A DNA stretch of 64,000 nucleotides from Xylaria sp. FL1777. Lineage: Eukaryota > Ascomycota > Sordariomycetes > Xylariales > Xylariaceae. The translations under genes and the position numbers were made by a program. The stretch is from NCBI GenBank assembly GCA_022578965.1, contig MU400632.1, positions 55,238-119,237 of the forward strand, written 5' to 3'. Every line of letters starts with the position of its first letter. Position 1 is the stretch's first letter. The notes beneath the pieces were generated by a model. It made no database searches, was not told the origin of the DNA, and saw only the letters and a list, made by a program, of their open reading frames with translations. Shown in pieces: positions 52,612 to 64,000 of this stretch.

Positions 52612-52624
52612 TCCATCCATCCAT
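52612..52624 (+). repeat. (ATCC)3 microsatellite
   Basis: A short tetranucleotide run followed by a looser CA-rich stretch (ACACATACACGC near 52633). Confidence 0.7.
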
Positions 52625-53552
52625 ACACCATACACACATACACGCACGCGCGTACATATGACTATGCTCCGCGGACGAGGCGGCGATGAGCGTCCGATAA
52701 GCTATCCGGCGGCCGCTGAAATACTCCCGACCTCTGCCTGGATTCTTCGGATGGTGAGCAGATACTCCGTTACTTACGAGTAGATCTATGTACGCTACCC
52801 GCCCAGCCCCCGGAGCTAATGGTCGGGGATTAGAATGACCTGTGCGGGCTGGGATGGCAAGTGTCCATGAGCAACGTGCATGATGCTCCAGCGCTGGAAG
52901 ACGGGCCGAGACGAAGGGGGGGACAACTAACTATTCTGTATGCTGCACTACTACCTAGACTATATGGACTACATAGACCACATACATATGTAGACCACAT
53001 ATGTAGACCACTTAGACCACTTCGGCGATGACTTTGTTCTCGTGCGAGAGAAAGAAAGTGCTGACGCGCCTGCCTAGTATCTAAAGCCGATCTGCACCGG
53101 ACATTTTCAGCTTGTCCGTCAGATTTTAGCCCTTGTACGACATCTGCTACTAGTATAGTATCGGTACAGTACCTATGAAGTAAGGTTACGCATAGTCTGG
53201 TGAACATACCTACGCATACTTACGAGTATACTACCTAGGTACTTACGTATAAGGGACAGACATGTTTGTGACGTAAGCCATTAGTATACTACCTGACGGC
53301 ATGTATACCTGAGGTAGTTCCTATAACTTGCACTTGCTTAGCAACTCGCTACCTACGCATTTATGGTGTGGTGTAATGACTACCTACCTACCTATGGTGT
53401 AGTGACTATAGTGTAAGTAGGTAGTGACTGCGGTGTAGTGTACCATACCTATGTGTACGCTAAGTCTTGCCTCCTATAGCTTGAGGCTAGAGAGGCGTAC
53501 TAACTGGGAGGAGCCGACCAGCTAGCTAACTTACTTAAATCGAATTGCTCCT

Positions 53553-53580
53553 TCCATCCCTCCATCCATCCCTCCATCCA
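53553..53580 (+). repeat. CCATCCCT/CCATC minisatellite
   Basis: Alternating CCATCCCT and CCATC units repeated in tandem. Confidence 0.75.
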
Positions 53581-53821
53581 GTATTCGGACTTTTGTCCAC
53601 ACCAACACGAGGCGCCAACGCGAGGGGACGTACACGTGCATGCATTTAGTAGTTACCTACAGCGTACCTACCGAGGTATACTAGTATACTAGTATGAGGT
53701 ATAGTAGGGGAACTCGCTCAATCATCGATACCTAGCCTAGGTATGTAGGTACTTACTTAATTCTGTCAAGCCCTCGACCAGTCCACATTTCATAGCTGCA
53801 TGCAATTGTCAGGTGTGTACG

Positions 53822-53844
53822 GTAGTAGTAGTAGTAGTAGTAGT
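53822..53844 (+). repeat. (GTA)7 microsatellite
   Basis: About seven perfect trinucleotide units in non-coding sequence. Confidence 0.85.
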
Positions 53845-56800
53845 GTAGTATGAAGTATACACTACCAGATTATCTCCACTTCATTCTATCCACTTGATTA
53901 TATCCACCAGATTATGTCCACCCGGAATCCTTACCTATACTTACTTAACCTCAAGTACCTACATAGGTATAGTGTGCAAGTAGTACTCTAAACTGACCCC
54001 TCCCCTACCTACCATTCTGTCCCTTTAGCGCCCCTGGTTGCGGACTGGAGGCTCCTAGGCTGGCTAGCCGGGGTTCAGAGTCTGGGTGGAAAAGCCGCTC
54101 TTTTGCTGTGACGAAGCCATTGAGAAATCGTCCTTTGGCCGACCTTTCGAGCCAAGAAGAGCGGTCAGCTTAAGATTTAGGTACCTGTGTTCGGTGGACG
54201 CTGGCCCATTGTCGCTGATTCGACACTCTGCCGGCCATTCTCCGCATTCCAAGGCCCGGCAGCCAACCACACGCCTTCTCGTCAACTGTCGACCCCTCTT
54301 CCGCCCGTCGATGTGACACCAGACTCTTTGAAACCATCATTTCCAGAGACTCTTGCGGTGAACTTAGCATTCCGTTCTCGACACAGAGACCCAACCCAAC
54401 ACTGTCAACACGCACAATCTCACACACGTACACACTCACACGGGGGGGCGCAATGACTTAAGACCATAGGGCAGACAACGTCGCGAGTTGCAAGACAAAA
54501 TATATTTACAGGGAAGAAAATAATAAACGCTCTCTGCATGTACGTGTAGAAGAGACAAGAGACGCTGAAGGCTCAACGGAGCCCGTCCCACAATCGTGGC
54601 CAGAATAGAGAGACTTGGCTGCTCTGCTCCATGTCCGCTCATGCACACTGCCTCTTCCATCGACAAGATCCTCACGTCCATCTTCATCCAGCCTCCCGAC
54701 TTTTCACGGTGGCAACTTCGCTGCGTCCACCCAAAACTGTCGCAATGTCTCCAGCCCTGCTCTGGAATCTCGGTTCGAGTACATGAGACCTTTCTGACTC
54801 CAGGCAGGTCGATATTCAATATAATGGGTTCTTAGCGAACCGCTTCCCTGCCGTGATCCCAGGCTGTCTCGACAAAGTTCCATCAATGGCCGACTTTCAT
54901 GTCGACGAACTGTAGGCTTCGCTGCACAGCTCTGCGTAAAACATTGCATGCGGCTATAAAGTAGGATAAGCCCGTTTTTTCCCTTTTTCTTTTGGAGGGA
55001 GAGACTTCACCGCCGCCTATGCCGTGAAGCCAATTACACAATATGGCACAAGCAGCTAGTAAGTATGCAGATTCGTTAATTATCTATGCTGTTCGCCCTC
55101 TCAAACCTGTGGTCAATGTAGCTTTTTTCCTATAGAAAAAAAACCCCCCCGTAAGTACACCAATATCGTGAGCCCGTGATGGTTATTGGCTGCCTAGTAC
55201 GCAGCCAGCTCAGCCTATCGTGTCCTATTCCTTGGCTCATCCTGCGAGGTCCAAACAGTCCGGATCATTGAAACACGGGAGCTATAAAAAGCACTGCCAC
55301 GTTTTCTCCCTTCGAAGAGGCGGCAATCATCCTGGACTCGGATCGACCCTCCTATCTAGGGCTGACTTCTTGGTATAATAATATCTGGCTTGATCAGGAA
55401 AGCCCTCTGACAAAGGCTTGGATTGTGACGTTGCACATTCATAATGGAATATTGTGCAGCACTTACTATACTCGCAGCATCCATACAAGAAAAGTACTTT
55501 CAGCCGTCTGGCCTTTGGTTAGTGAATTGTTGAGTCTACGACTGATTTGTCTACCCGTACGCCAGTCCCCGTACGCCAGTCACCACACACTTCTCACCTC
55601 GCCACTCGCAGCGGATTTGGGATTCTAATCCTGTCTATTCTCGCGGATTATTTGTCGACTTCTTATCCTCGTGTAGATCTAAGCCGACGCGAAGTAGTTC
55701 TCTTGTGTACTCGGCACATTCATCTCAGACACTGAATGGGTAGACGTACGTTGCTTCGACTTCGACATTGCGTGTACGACATACATACATACACATAAGT
55801 CGGCAAGTAGAAGCCATCATCAACGCTAGAGGTTACACGGCGGTGGCTTTGCAAGCGTGGATGACAGCTCGCAGAGATGTGTGCAATGTGCTTGCCCTAG
55901 TATTTTATTCCCCGTTGACAGCAAGTTATCTATTGTATGAGTAGCTGTTGGGCAAAATGAGCTAGAGAATATCGAGTGTCTACGTGATATGTGTGGCGTT
56001 GTTCTCAACCACTGGCCCAAAGGTTATACACGTTGAATATGAACTACCGTCAAATATATGAATATATGGATATATTACTGACCTGAGATCGTAAATCATA
56101 GCGCAGATGCTCGGGTCGGCACCGGTTACACAGCTATCGTGCAATGTAGATAATGAAAATGTCTCTCTTATGTCGTCCCTCCAGTAGCCTAGTCAGCGAA
56201 GGAACTCTTAGCCAACTTATGGGTTAAGCGGCTGATGTGCACCATGACGCCGCCGTGAATTTTGACGCCATATCCCGCGCTATACTGTGGAAGACGCCAC
56301 AGTAAACCCGCCATCTAAGCCAACAACCCCATTTCGGGCCCATGATGCGACGCGGGAACTGTTCCTCGAGCAAACCGGACATATATCAATGTTGTGTATT
56401 ATTGTAAGCCCATATAGCCTTGTTTCAGCATAGACCCTCGCAGGTAATGTAGACAGTGAAACAAAGGGACGACGCAACAAAACAAGCTTCGTTGGTGGAG
56501 GACTATTTCTGCATAAAAATACCAACCCATGCGTCTTAGCGGCACAAAGCAGGAAAAGGCGTTGTACCGAACCGCATGACGCACATGGATAATGCATATT
56601 GTACATACATGATCTACGAGTACTATGCATCGTTGTAAATATGTACGCTCGATGTAACCGTTACCCTCCTTCTCCTTTACAGCTGGCAAGAAAAATAGAG
56701 AGAAACTACCAAGAAAACTTAAGAAAAAAAAAACATATTAACTTTGAGAAAAGGGGCAGACGTATATGGATGAATGAGACTTTACGCAGTATATTTGCTG

Positions 56801-59450
56801 CCGGCTTGATCTAAATGCGAGCTCCAGTAGATGTTTCACGAATAGACTGACAAAAATAGATAAGTACGTGTCAGATTAGACTTCTTCCAACAAAAATATA
56901 GGAAAAGCCACCACCAGTACCACCACACTCCCGATTCCTCGGTCCTACGCACAACGCGTCGAATATTAGCAACCATACGCAACTAGTGCCACTAGGTAGG
57001 TAACAAATGAGGTTCATCAAGACTGTATAGCGTAATAAAAGTCCCCGAGTTGTCAGAGAAACTGGAGAAGAGATATGCCGCGCCCGGGGAAACACGAGTC
57101 CGCTATGGCTAGTCCCGGGCAAGGAAGAGAGTCCCTGCTTTGGACAGGCAGATTCAATAAAGGCTAGTCGTTGTGTGTGTGGCGTACTTTTCTCTCCCAT
57201 GCTCCCGCCAGTTACCGGTTAGTGTCCAGCAGCAAATCCCGGTAGTTAAGGGATCTAACAAACGCCTATGCGTACTTAGCTAACCACTTGTTTTCTCCCG
57301 AAGGGATCGCCACCCCCGGGGCGTGTGCTCAACACGAGAACATCGCCGACAACCACTCATACTGCCCTGTACATGAAACGAGGTGGTATGGTATGGTACA
57401 ACACCTCATCACCCGCCATGTCTCATGGGATCAAGAGGAGGTGGACTGGAGGGTGGGCAGGCCAGCTCCTTGGCCGATTCTGCAACCGCCCCTAGTGTAA
57501 CTTAGCTATCGTCGTTGTCGAGCAGGGAACCCCAAGATCCGGTCGAATAGGACATCACGAAATTTGCATCTGTCGAGCGTTAGATGGGCTCTGTTCCGCT
57601 TCAAAAGCGGAAAGTGGTTGGCAAGAACCTTCTTCAAGACCGGCTTCCAGGTGGCCCGGTGGGATCACACAGTACGTACGAGGCGCTCTGTCGAGATCAC
57701 CATTCATAGACCCCGGCTATCTATACTTGGGAGGTACAAAGGGAAAACATAGATAGTACTTGCTCTTACTAAACCCTACTGTATCGACCTTTCTTAGCTC
57801 GGGAACTTGACGATCTAGCTTAGAAAAGTATACATTATATGTATGACCGCCGTCCCCGATTTTTATCACTTATATGTAAAACCATAGGTAGGTATTCATC
57901 TATACTATATTAGAATACTATCAACACGATATGTAGGGCACTTGTCTTCACTAGCCACATAGTCCCTGGATAAACACGGCGTAGGTAATGGCACGCAACC
58001 CACAAAATCATGCCAGAGCCCGGTATTCGTAAGCCGGAATATAGGCCGGGGAAGGCGAATGCATGCCCAGGCGTTGGCTGTGCCTCGCCCACCCAAGGGG
58101 GGCCCACGAACTGCCCTAAAGAGCGCGCAAGAGCGGCACAGCCAAATGAATAACCAACTAAATCCAGTGGCAGGGACGGTAAACAGTGAGTTGGCATCCA
58201 TTATAACGTGTTATTACCCTATATATCTTTTGTCGGGGGGATGGTAGAAGCCTCACTAACATGTTGCTTATTAGATCAAGGAACCCAGAGTTCCTCCATC
58301 GGGGGAGGGAATATCATGCGCCTCTATGTTGGAAAACCAACAACATGAATTAATAATATCCATCATCCCTGGACCGCTATCTTTCAGCTATTTGTGTACA
58401 CCTCGCAAAGGGCGTCGGGGTCGTGTCTAGCTTGTGTAATAGAGCCAAAATCTCTATCATCCCGATATCGATAGATCCCGAAAGATCCAGTCAATGACCT
58501 TACTATTCCGTACTACGGACTTCCAAGGATTGCCTTAGTCGACACCGCGGCATCGGGGTATGTTGGCCGGAATATCAACAACAATCGCTGCACGAGTCGC
58601 AGCTAGCTAGCTACTGGCCATGAAACTCGTACGAATGACAGGAACGAGACCCGCCAACTAGGCGAACCCGTGCCAAAGGGGGGGGGGGGAGGGAAAACAA
58701 AGGGTTCTAGAACCCTGACATGCAAGATGATTAACCATTCACCCGAGGTTGAGGTCTCGAGTCAAGGTGGACTGACTGACTATCATCGTGTTCCGACCAA
58801 CACATGACCAGAACGCTAGTTCCATGAATGATTGATGCCCATCCGTCCTTCCGTCTAACTCTCTCGGAAGCTCTACGATTTTGGATTAGCAGTCATAGGA
58901 TCTGAAGTACTTCGCCGGGTGAACGTAGGAGCACGACCCTATTGAACTGCCTCGGCTCCTCCCCCTCCCTGTCCCGGATAGTCTATACCCTTGTGACAAA
59001 GAAGGCAGCATGTATACAGACGAGGATGAGCCTGTGAAGGAGTCAAGGACAGTCGGGCCATAGTAATCATAATCTATGCCCATTGTTACTCACTCCAACG
59101 CCCTGGACCTGCATGTATACCGAAGGCTCGCTAGACAATTATATAAGCAACAATATAATCCCTAATAGAGATTTACCATCACTTTGACCTTGAGTATACA
59201 CGGATTTGTTTCATACTTAGCTAGGTATCGATAGATCATGGTCAGCGATGATATACACACCCATATTAAAACTCTCAAGACAGGCCCGTGAAAGAAGAGA
59301 TAGATTATAAATGACAAGTATATTCGCAGTTTGGGGTATTCGCTCTCTATGTATGTACCTGACGAAAGATATCAAAACCGCATCGACAATGGCTGGGATT
59401 CCAAATTAGTATACTAAATAGAAGCCACGGGACAGAGCCCATTAATAAGA

Positions 59451-62400
59451 TTAAGTCGAAGAGACAAAGCTTCGCTTTGTTTCTTTCACGGCCCTGAGCG
59501 CAGGCAGCGTATTTTCCCTGCCGGGCTTGCGTCCTATCTCCTGACACAGCATGCGGATGAGATCCTGATTCACCCAATAACTCGTGTGAGCGCTGAGCAT
59601 ATTAAGGTACTGAAGTTCCAGCGGCCCACTGCCCGATCTTAGAAAGTAGTCTATCTGTCCGTTATCATTAAGGAGGAATGCCTTCTTTTCGGCTATCTCC
59701 TCGCGCGTGAAGTCGTGAACTTCGAGCTCAAGTTGTGACGGGAGACGCATGGTTAACGGTTTGATTAAGGCTGGATTTGCAGTGTCTGCGGAGGTAGGTG
59801 AGGCGCCCGGCACAAGTCCGCGCACCGCGCTTCCCACTGATTGAAGAAACGATGGTGATGCGCTCGGCACGTATGCTGTTCTTAATGTGGATGCGAACAT
59901 CGGGTCAATAGTACCGTTGAGTAGATATCCAACCGGATCCTCACGAGCTAGGATGTTGTAGATATTGTCTACTGCTAGGCAGCCAAACCTTCCCGCGTCA
60001 CTGACTATGTCACTTGACTTACCGTCAGTCACATTGGCACCGGGCTTGAGGCGCCCCCGTCTCGGCAACAATGCGCCCCTTTCCAGCAGCAGAAAGAATG
60101 CAACTGGGCTGCCGATTAAGAACAGATTTTTCGTATCAAACTCGAAGAACTGTGTTTGGAGCGGCTTGGTGGGCTGCAAACTAGGGATAGAAGTCGGCTG
60201 TCTCGATAAAACCTCTACCGACATCACGCTACCTAGTGAGTGGCCAATCAAGTGGACTCGTCCTCTCTCTGAAAATCCTGGATTGTTTCGACACCATAGT
60301 CGGTAAACACGATTGGCTTCTTTCACCATCGCAGCGACCATCTTGGGTTTATGTTGAGACATGTAAAAAGGAATATCAAACATGACGTCTGAGATCATAC
60401 TGCGCACAGCCGGTATTGTCTTGGGCTCTATATCTTTCAAGCCAAAGTCTTCCACGGCACGATTGGCCTTGTCTTCTTCTCTCATAGGGCCCCCGTCCTC
60501 GAAGGATAGATCCTGCCGCCAGTTGATTGGCAAGACCATAATGCCATTTTGTCCCTCGCGGAGAACGCTCCTGACCACGTCGTTGTTTAGTTCGACATTG
60601 ATGGCTCGCCGGAACGCATTGATAGCATGGGTGAAGTGATAATTCTCCACGCGCTCTGCAAGCTTCTGTCCAATTCCGTGAACAACTAGGACGAGACTAT
60701 TCAGACTTGAGGGTTAGCTCTCGCTATCTACAGTAAAGATATGGTGACCAAGAACTCGGCGGATATTAAAGGGGTGGAAAATGTCCTGGGGTATGCCAAA
60801 AGGGAACCAGAACAATAAATCTTACTCAGTAACTTGGCTGCGATCTTTTTCAGCTTTACAGGCCAAGCACGATTCATCACGATTACCGCCATTAGAAAGT
60901 GTGGGAAACGATTGTCCCCGGGAGACAACCTGTTGCTGAGTTCTTGTCTTCTGATGTTTGGTCTTCCAAACCTCATAATCGAACCCACGGACTACGGGAA
61001 TGCCTATGGTCATGCCTCGCACTATCTTTGCTACAGGTCGACGGCCATAATATCCCGAGGGTTTTAGACTTGGTTTCAGGAGAAAAGCGTGTTTCTCATC
61101 TTTATAAATGACGTGGTACTGCTCAAATTTTCTTCGAGTCTGAAGCGGGGAAGAGTTATCCTCATTCACACTCGGAATGAGAGTACCCTCGGCTGCTGCT
61201 TCACCATGAAAGCAGCGAGCGGCACAGAAAGGGTCACTAGACAAGAGAGGGTCTATCAAGTCGTCAATCCTTTTACTGGATGACTCTGGTGCTTTTGGCC
61301 AGAGGGCGTGCGAGACCTTTTCTTCCCCCAATGGACCAACTTCAACAGCGCATCTAAGTTCATCATTCCACGTCTCGGTATACGGCTTTAGTTCCCGATA
61401 GCCCGCCTCGAGTTGGTTAGCGACACTAGGATCAATAGGTCTCATATCATCTCTAAGTACCGTCAGCGATGCGTCTAGTGAAAGCTGGGCGTGATTTGCT
61501 AACCGATAGAACCAGGTAGCCCTAAGCACAGTCGCGATATCATTAACTGGAGACCAGTAGATAGGTTTCATCTGTAACGCTGGGAGAGCTACCTCGTCTG
61601 TTTTGCTATGTCAGTACTTGTAACATAGCAAACCAAAAAAATGAAGTGACAGGAGGTATCGAGCAAGGGAGACAGCGAGCGAACCCAGTGACTCCGGATT
61701 TCACCTACGTAGTCTAGATACACCAACGAGCACATCAGTAGAGCCCTTCCCAAGCTGCTTGTTGCCTGGACAGGGTAACGGTGCCATCTCGGGTGAAGGT
61801 GGCTGCGCCTCCTGTTCCTCGGGTTGCGTTGGTGTCGAAGATAACGGAACTGCTTTTGAAAGAGACGAAGGCTGGGAGATCGTAGCATTTTCCGGTGTGC
61901 CAACTCGGATAAAGGGCTTCCCCAAAATTCCGTCGTCTACAAGCGACGACTTGGCGGGAACGGTCACAATTGGTTTGCGCCCAGTAGAGGGGGGACTTAT
62001 TCTTCGTGGCGGTACTTTGGCGCTGCTGCACTGCCCAAGGCTCGAGGGTTTAGAGGAATCGTTGACTGTCCCCGGCAACTCGTGTTTCGAACCGATGTGT
62101 TCGCTGACCAAGGTGCCCAAGGATGTGGATGTGGCAGTGTCAGATCTCCCACGCTGCTGCGTGATGGTACCAGACGATTCAGCTCGCATGGACTGCATTT
62201 CTGATATAACAGTCTGGGCAATAGCCTCTGGATCTAGTATGCTTTGTCTCTTCCTGGCCACGACGCAGAAAGAGTTGCGCAAAGCAAGACGAACGTCGAC
62301 TAGGAGGTCGGGGCAGCAAAGGGGGACAACGTCATCTAGCACTTGTGCGGATCCGTCGAAGGGCGTCATAGAGTCTCGTTTAGAGCCCTCACGCGCGTGC

Positions 62401-62819
62401 TTTTCGGCATGCTTCACGGCGAGATCGTGGGTAATGGCGGACAGCTTGGCGGCATTGGCTCTGGCCAAGGAAGGACTGGGGCTTCGCTGGCGACGGGCGT
62501 GGTCATGGTTCCGGGAATACTGATCGGCAGCGAGACTGAGCCATGCAGCTTCCAAGGCATTGTTATCTCCTGGCGAGAATGGTTGCAGGGCAGCTCGGTG
62601 GGACCTGGGATCGTTGGTGGCAGCGATGGCGGAGAGAGGATCGTCGATGGGAATAGGCGAGGAGTAGAAGAACTGTGCCGCCACGGGAGGGATGTCTTGT
62701 GCGGCGGTGGCATCGTCCGCGAAGGGATTCCTAACAGGGGCGAGGCGACAGCGAGGGCCGAAGTTGTGAGGTCGCGAGGGCTCGGGGTAAGGGAAGCCGG
62801 CGACTGTGTACGGGGACAT
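59451..62819 (-). CDS. DDHD-domain phospholipase (intracellular PLA1 family, Ddl1-like)
   Basis: Predicted phospholipase A1-type hydrolase of the family that includes yeast Ddl1 (YOR022C) and mammalian DDHD1/DDHD2, acting on membrane phospholipids. Exons are 62819-61709, 61597-60826 and 60696-59451. Intron 1 (61708-61598, GTAGGT donor) splits C|AC (His371). Intron 2 (60825-60697, GTAAGA donor, CTAAC branch site) ends at TAG and gives GA|T (Asp628). Coding length is 3,129 nt, 1,042 aa. Residues 1-370 are Pro/Ser-rich with PQFFYSS-like text (AAQFFYSSPIPIDDPLS). MKPIYWSPVND follows exon 2 entry. VVHGIGQKL lies about 632-640, and the lipase nucleophile elbow GHSLG at 779-783 (Ser781). DDHD-type residues lie in QIDYFL (Asp977) and LSAHTSYW (His998). 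There is no signal peptide. An alternative intron 2 acceptor 9 nt upstream would add three residues. Confidence 0.92.
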
Positions 62820-64000
62820 GGCGAAGAATCACGGCTTGGGTAGTCGGTCAAGGCGGAAGCTGGTGTACAGGCGACAACACGACGCACAGAGGTTGATGAT
62901 GGGCGGTGGTGGCGGCGGTGGTGATGACGACGACGATGTTGGACATGATTCGACTCTATTTTCTCTTTTGTCTCATAGCTAACACGTCGTTGTTGATGAG
63001 TACGTAAATTACTGACGAGGTGAGACGAATAGGACTGGGTGGGTGGGTGAGGCCAGACAATGTCTGCGATGCTGTGTTTTGTTTAATATTTTGGCAGGCT
63101 GAGCTTGAAGTGGCGTACTGATAGGTACCAGTTTCGATTGATGACGTGGTTGCCTACATACCTATCTACCGTGTACTGCCATGTGGGTACCTAGGTATCT
63201 ATGTACATCACAGTACGTACCTGGTGTAACTATAAACTCCACCAGTTCGAAAATCTGTTTTTTTTTTTTTAGATTTTTTTTTAAAAAGAAGCATAGAAAT
63301 CAATAACACAAAAAACACTGTGATCATTTACTTTTACTGTTTGTACAATAGTATTAGATGTTTTTTCTTGTTGCGCCAACTCTGCTATCGTGACGTGAGT
63401 CAAGCCTGCTTAGGTAGGTATGGGGTAGATTAGATAATCAAGAATCCGGGTATTTATCTATACTACTAGACTACCGGTAGTCAATTAACCATATGTGGTT
63501 ACCTATTGTCTATACCTGTTAGGATCACGACATGAGCGTGCTCCGTTATAGGAGCTAACAATTGAAACAAATTATACCCAATTGCTACTGGTGATACATC
63601 TCAAGCTGTGTAGGTGTCTCTATCGAAATTTACCTAATGTTTACCTACCATCCCTGTAACCTGCCGATATTCTCTTCCACCAGATAATCTTGGAATTGCC
63701 GCTCTAGAGTATAGCACCTACACCACGCATTCACACTACAGACTGACCTCTACGCGCAACATCGCCGTTTGTTTACCTCTAGATATATGGCCACCACATC
63801 TACTCAGAGATGGATCCTCGACAACCAAGATCTGTCATGAATCCTCAATCCTTGGTCGTGAGGTGTGAGGGGCGGGGGGGGGGGGGGGGGGGGGGGTTTT
63901 AAACCCCCGCTTGGTTTTTTGGTGAACAAGGTTGGGGGGCAAAATAATAAAAAAAGGGGTTAAAATTATATATGTTTTTAGTTATAAAAAAATTTCAAAA
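62820..64000. other. Upstream region of the DDHD lipase gene
   Basis: No gene is supported. The region contains CAC/GAC-rich sequence just upstream of the start (62885-62945), T and A runs near 63257-63286, and more TACC/GGTA motifs (63125-63225, 63640-63660). The final 130 bases differ in composition and are noted separately. Confidence 0.45.
63874..63896 (+). repeat. 23-base G homopolymer with altered downstream composition
   Basis: A run of 23 G is followed by stepwise homopolymers of T, A, C and G, then A+T-rich sequence to the window end. It looks like a poor-quality consensus or an assembly join, but a genuine G run at the edge of another A+T-rich block is possible. Confidence 0.6.

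Larger units (their letters stand above)
53200..54010. repeat. Cluster of TACC/GGTA motifs with short palindromes
   Basis: Repeated TACCTA, GGTA and CTACCTAGGTAC units, plus a small direct repeat TATACTAGTATACTAGTAT near 53675. The cluster surrounds the GTA microsatellite at 53822. No coding potential is seen. Confidence 0.6.
48312..59450. other. 11.1-kb interval without a supportable gene
   Basis: It lies between the 3' end of the zinc-finger gene and the 3' end of the DDHD lipase gene, so neither gene needs it as a promoter. All ORFs are under about 130 codons, overlap on several frames, and include obvious microsatellite translations (for example 50885-51187). I found no conserved domain, tRNA or rRNA. 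Composition is normal, not RIP-like. It contains many TACC/GGTA motif tracts and simple repeats listed separately. A species-specific, intron-rich or non-coding gene could be missed by eye. Confidence 0.5.

Noticed and set aside
61759..62523. 254-codon plus-strand ORF over exon 1 of the DDHD gene
   Set aside because: Antisense shadow of a Ser/Pro-rich exon. The minus-strand frame is joined by good splice sites to conserved lipase exons.

Overview
The window looks like nuclear DNA of a filamentous ascomycete (Pezizomycotina, probably Sordariomycetes; I cannot name the species). The reasons are short spliceosomal introns (63-129 nt, GTAAG-type donors, CTGAC/CTAAC-type branch sites), fungal-type housekeeping proteins, and a large A+T-rich block in which transposon copies differ almost only by C-to-T/G-to-A transitions, the signature of repeat-induced point mutation (RIP). 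The window splits sharply into two compartments.

Compartment 1 (1 to about 36,350) is an A+T-rich, gene-free island made entirely of dead LTR retrotransposons. I resolved it into five nested insertions. The outer host is a minus-strand Ty3/Gypsy-like element whose terminal repeat shows at 1-215 (left copy, cut by the window edge) and about 36,210-36,424 (right copy). Into it went element II (minus strand, 3,461-26,576, TSD gctat) and element IV (plus, 26,947-34,649, TSD tacta). Element II was then hit twice by its own family: element I (plus, 4,501-12,202, TSD aagcg/aagtg) and element III (plus, 18,210-25,911, TSD attag). I, II and III are each exactly 7,702 bp once nested DNA is subtracted, and IV is 7,703 bp. 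All have 494-495 bp LTRs and remnants of protease, reverse transcriptase, RNase H, integrase and a terminal chromodomain, so they are one chromovirus-type Ty3/Gypsy family. No frame is intact.

Compartment 2 (about 36,425-64,000) has ordinary composition and four supported genes: PRP3 (plus, one intron, U4/U6 snRNP splicing factor) and RAD3/XPD (minus, one intron, TFIIH helicase), arranged tail to tail; a C2H2 zinc-finger transcription factor (plus, one intron, 47,004-48,311); and a DDHD-domain intracellular phospholipase (minus, two introns, 59,451-62,819). They are functionally unrelated and do not form a cluster. Between them lie two long intervals (about 6.0 and 11.1 kb) without a supportable gene, rich in short TACC/GGTA palindromic motifs and microsatellites. 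The last 130 bases contain a 23-base G run and disturbed composition.

The most interesting signals are the nested insertion history with exact length book-keeping, the RIP edges that face inward in the two terminal repeats of the outer element, a mutation pattern that spares GpC sites, and the closeness (310 bp) of this RIP edge to the start codon of PRP3, an essential gene in yeast.
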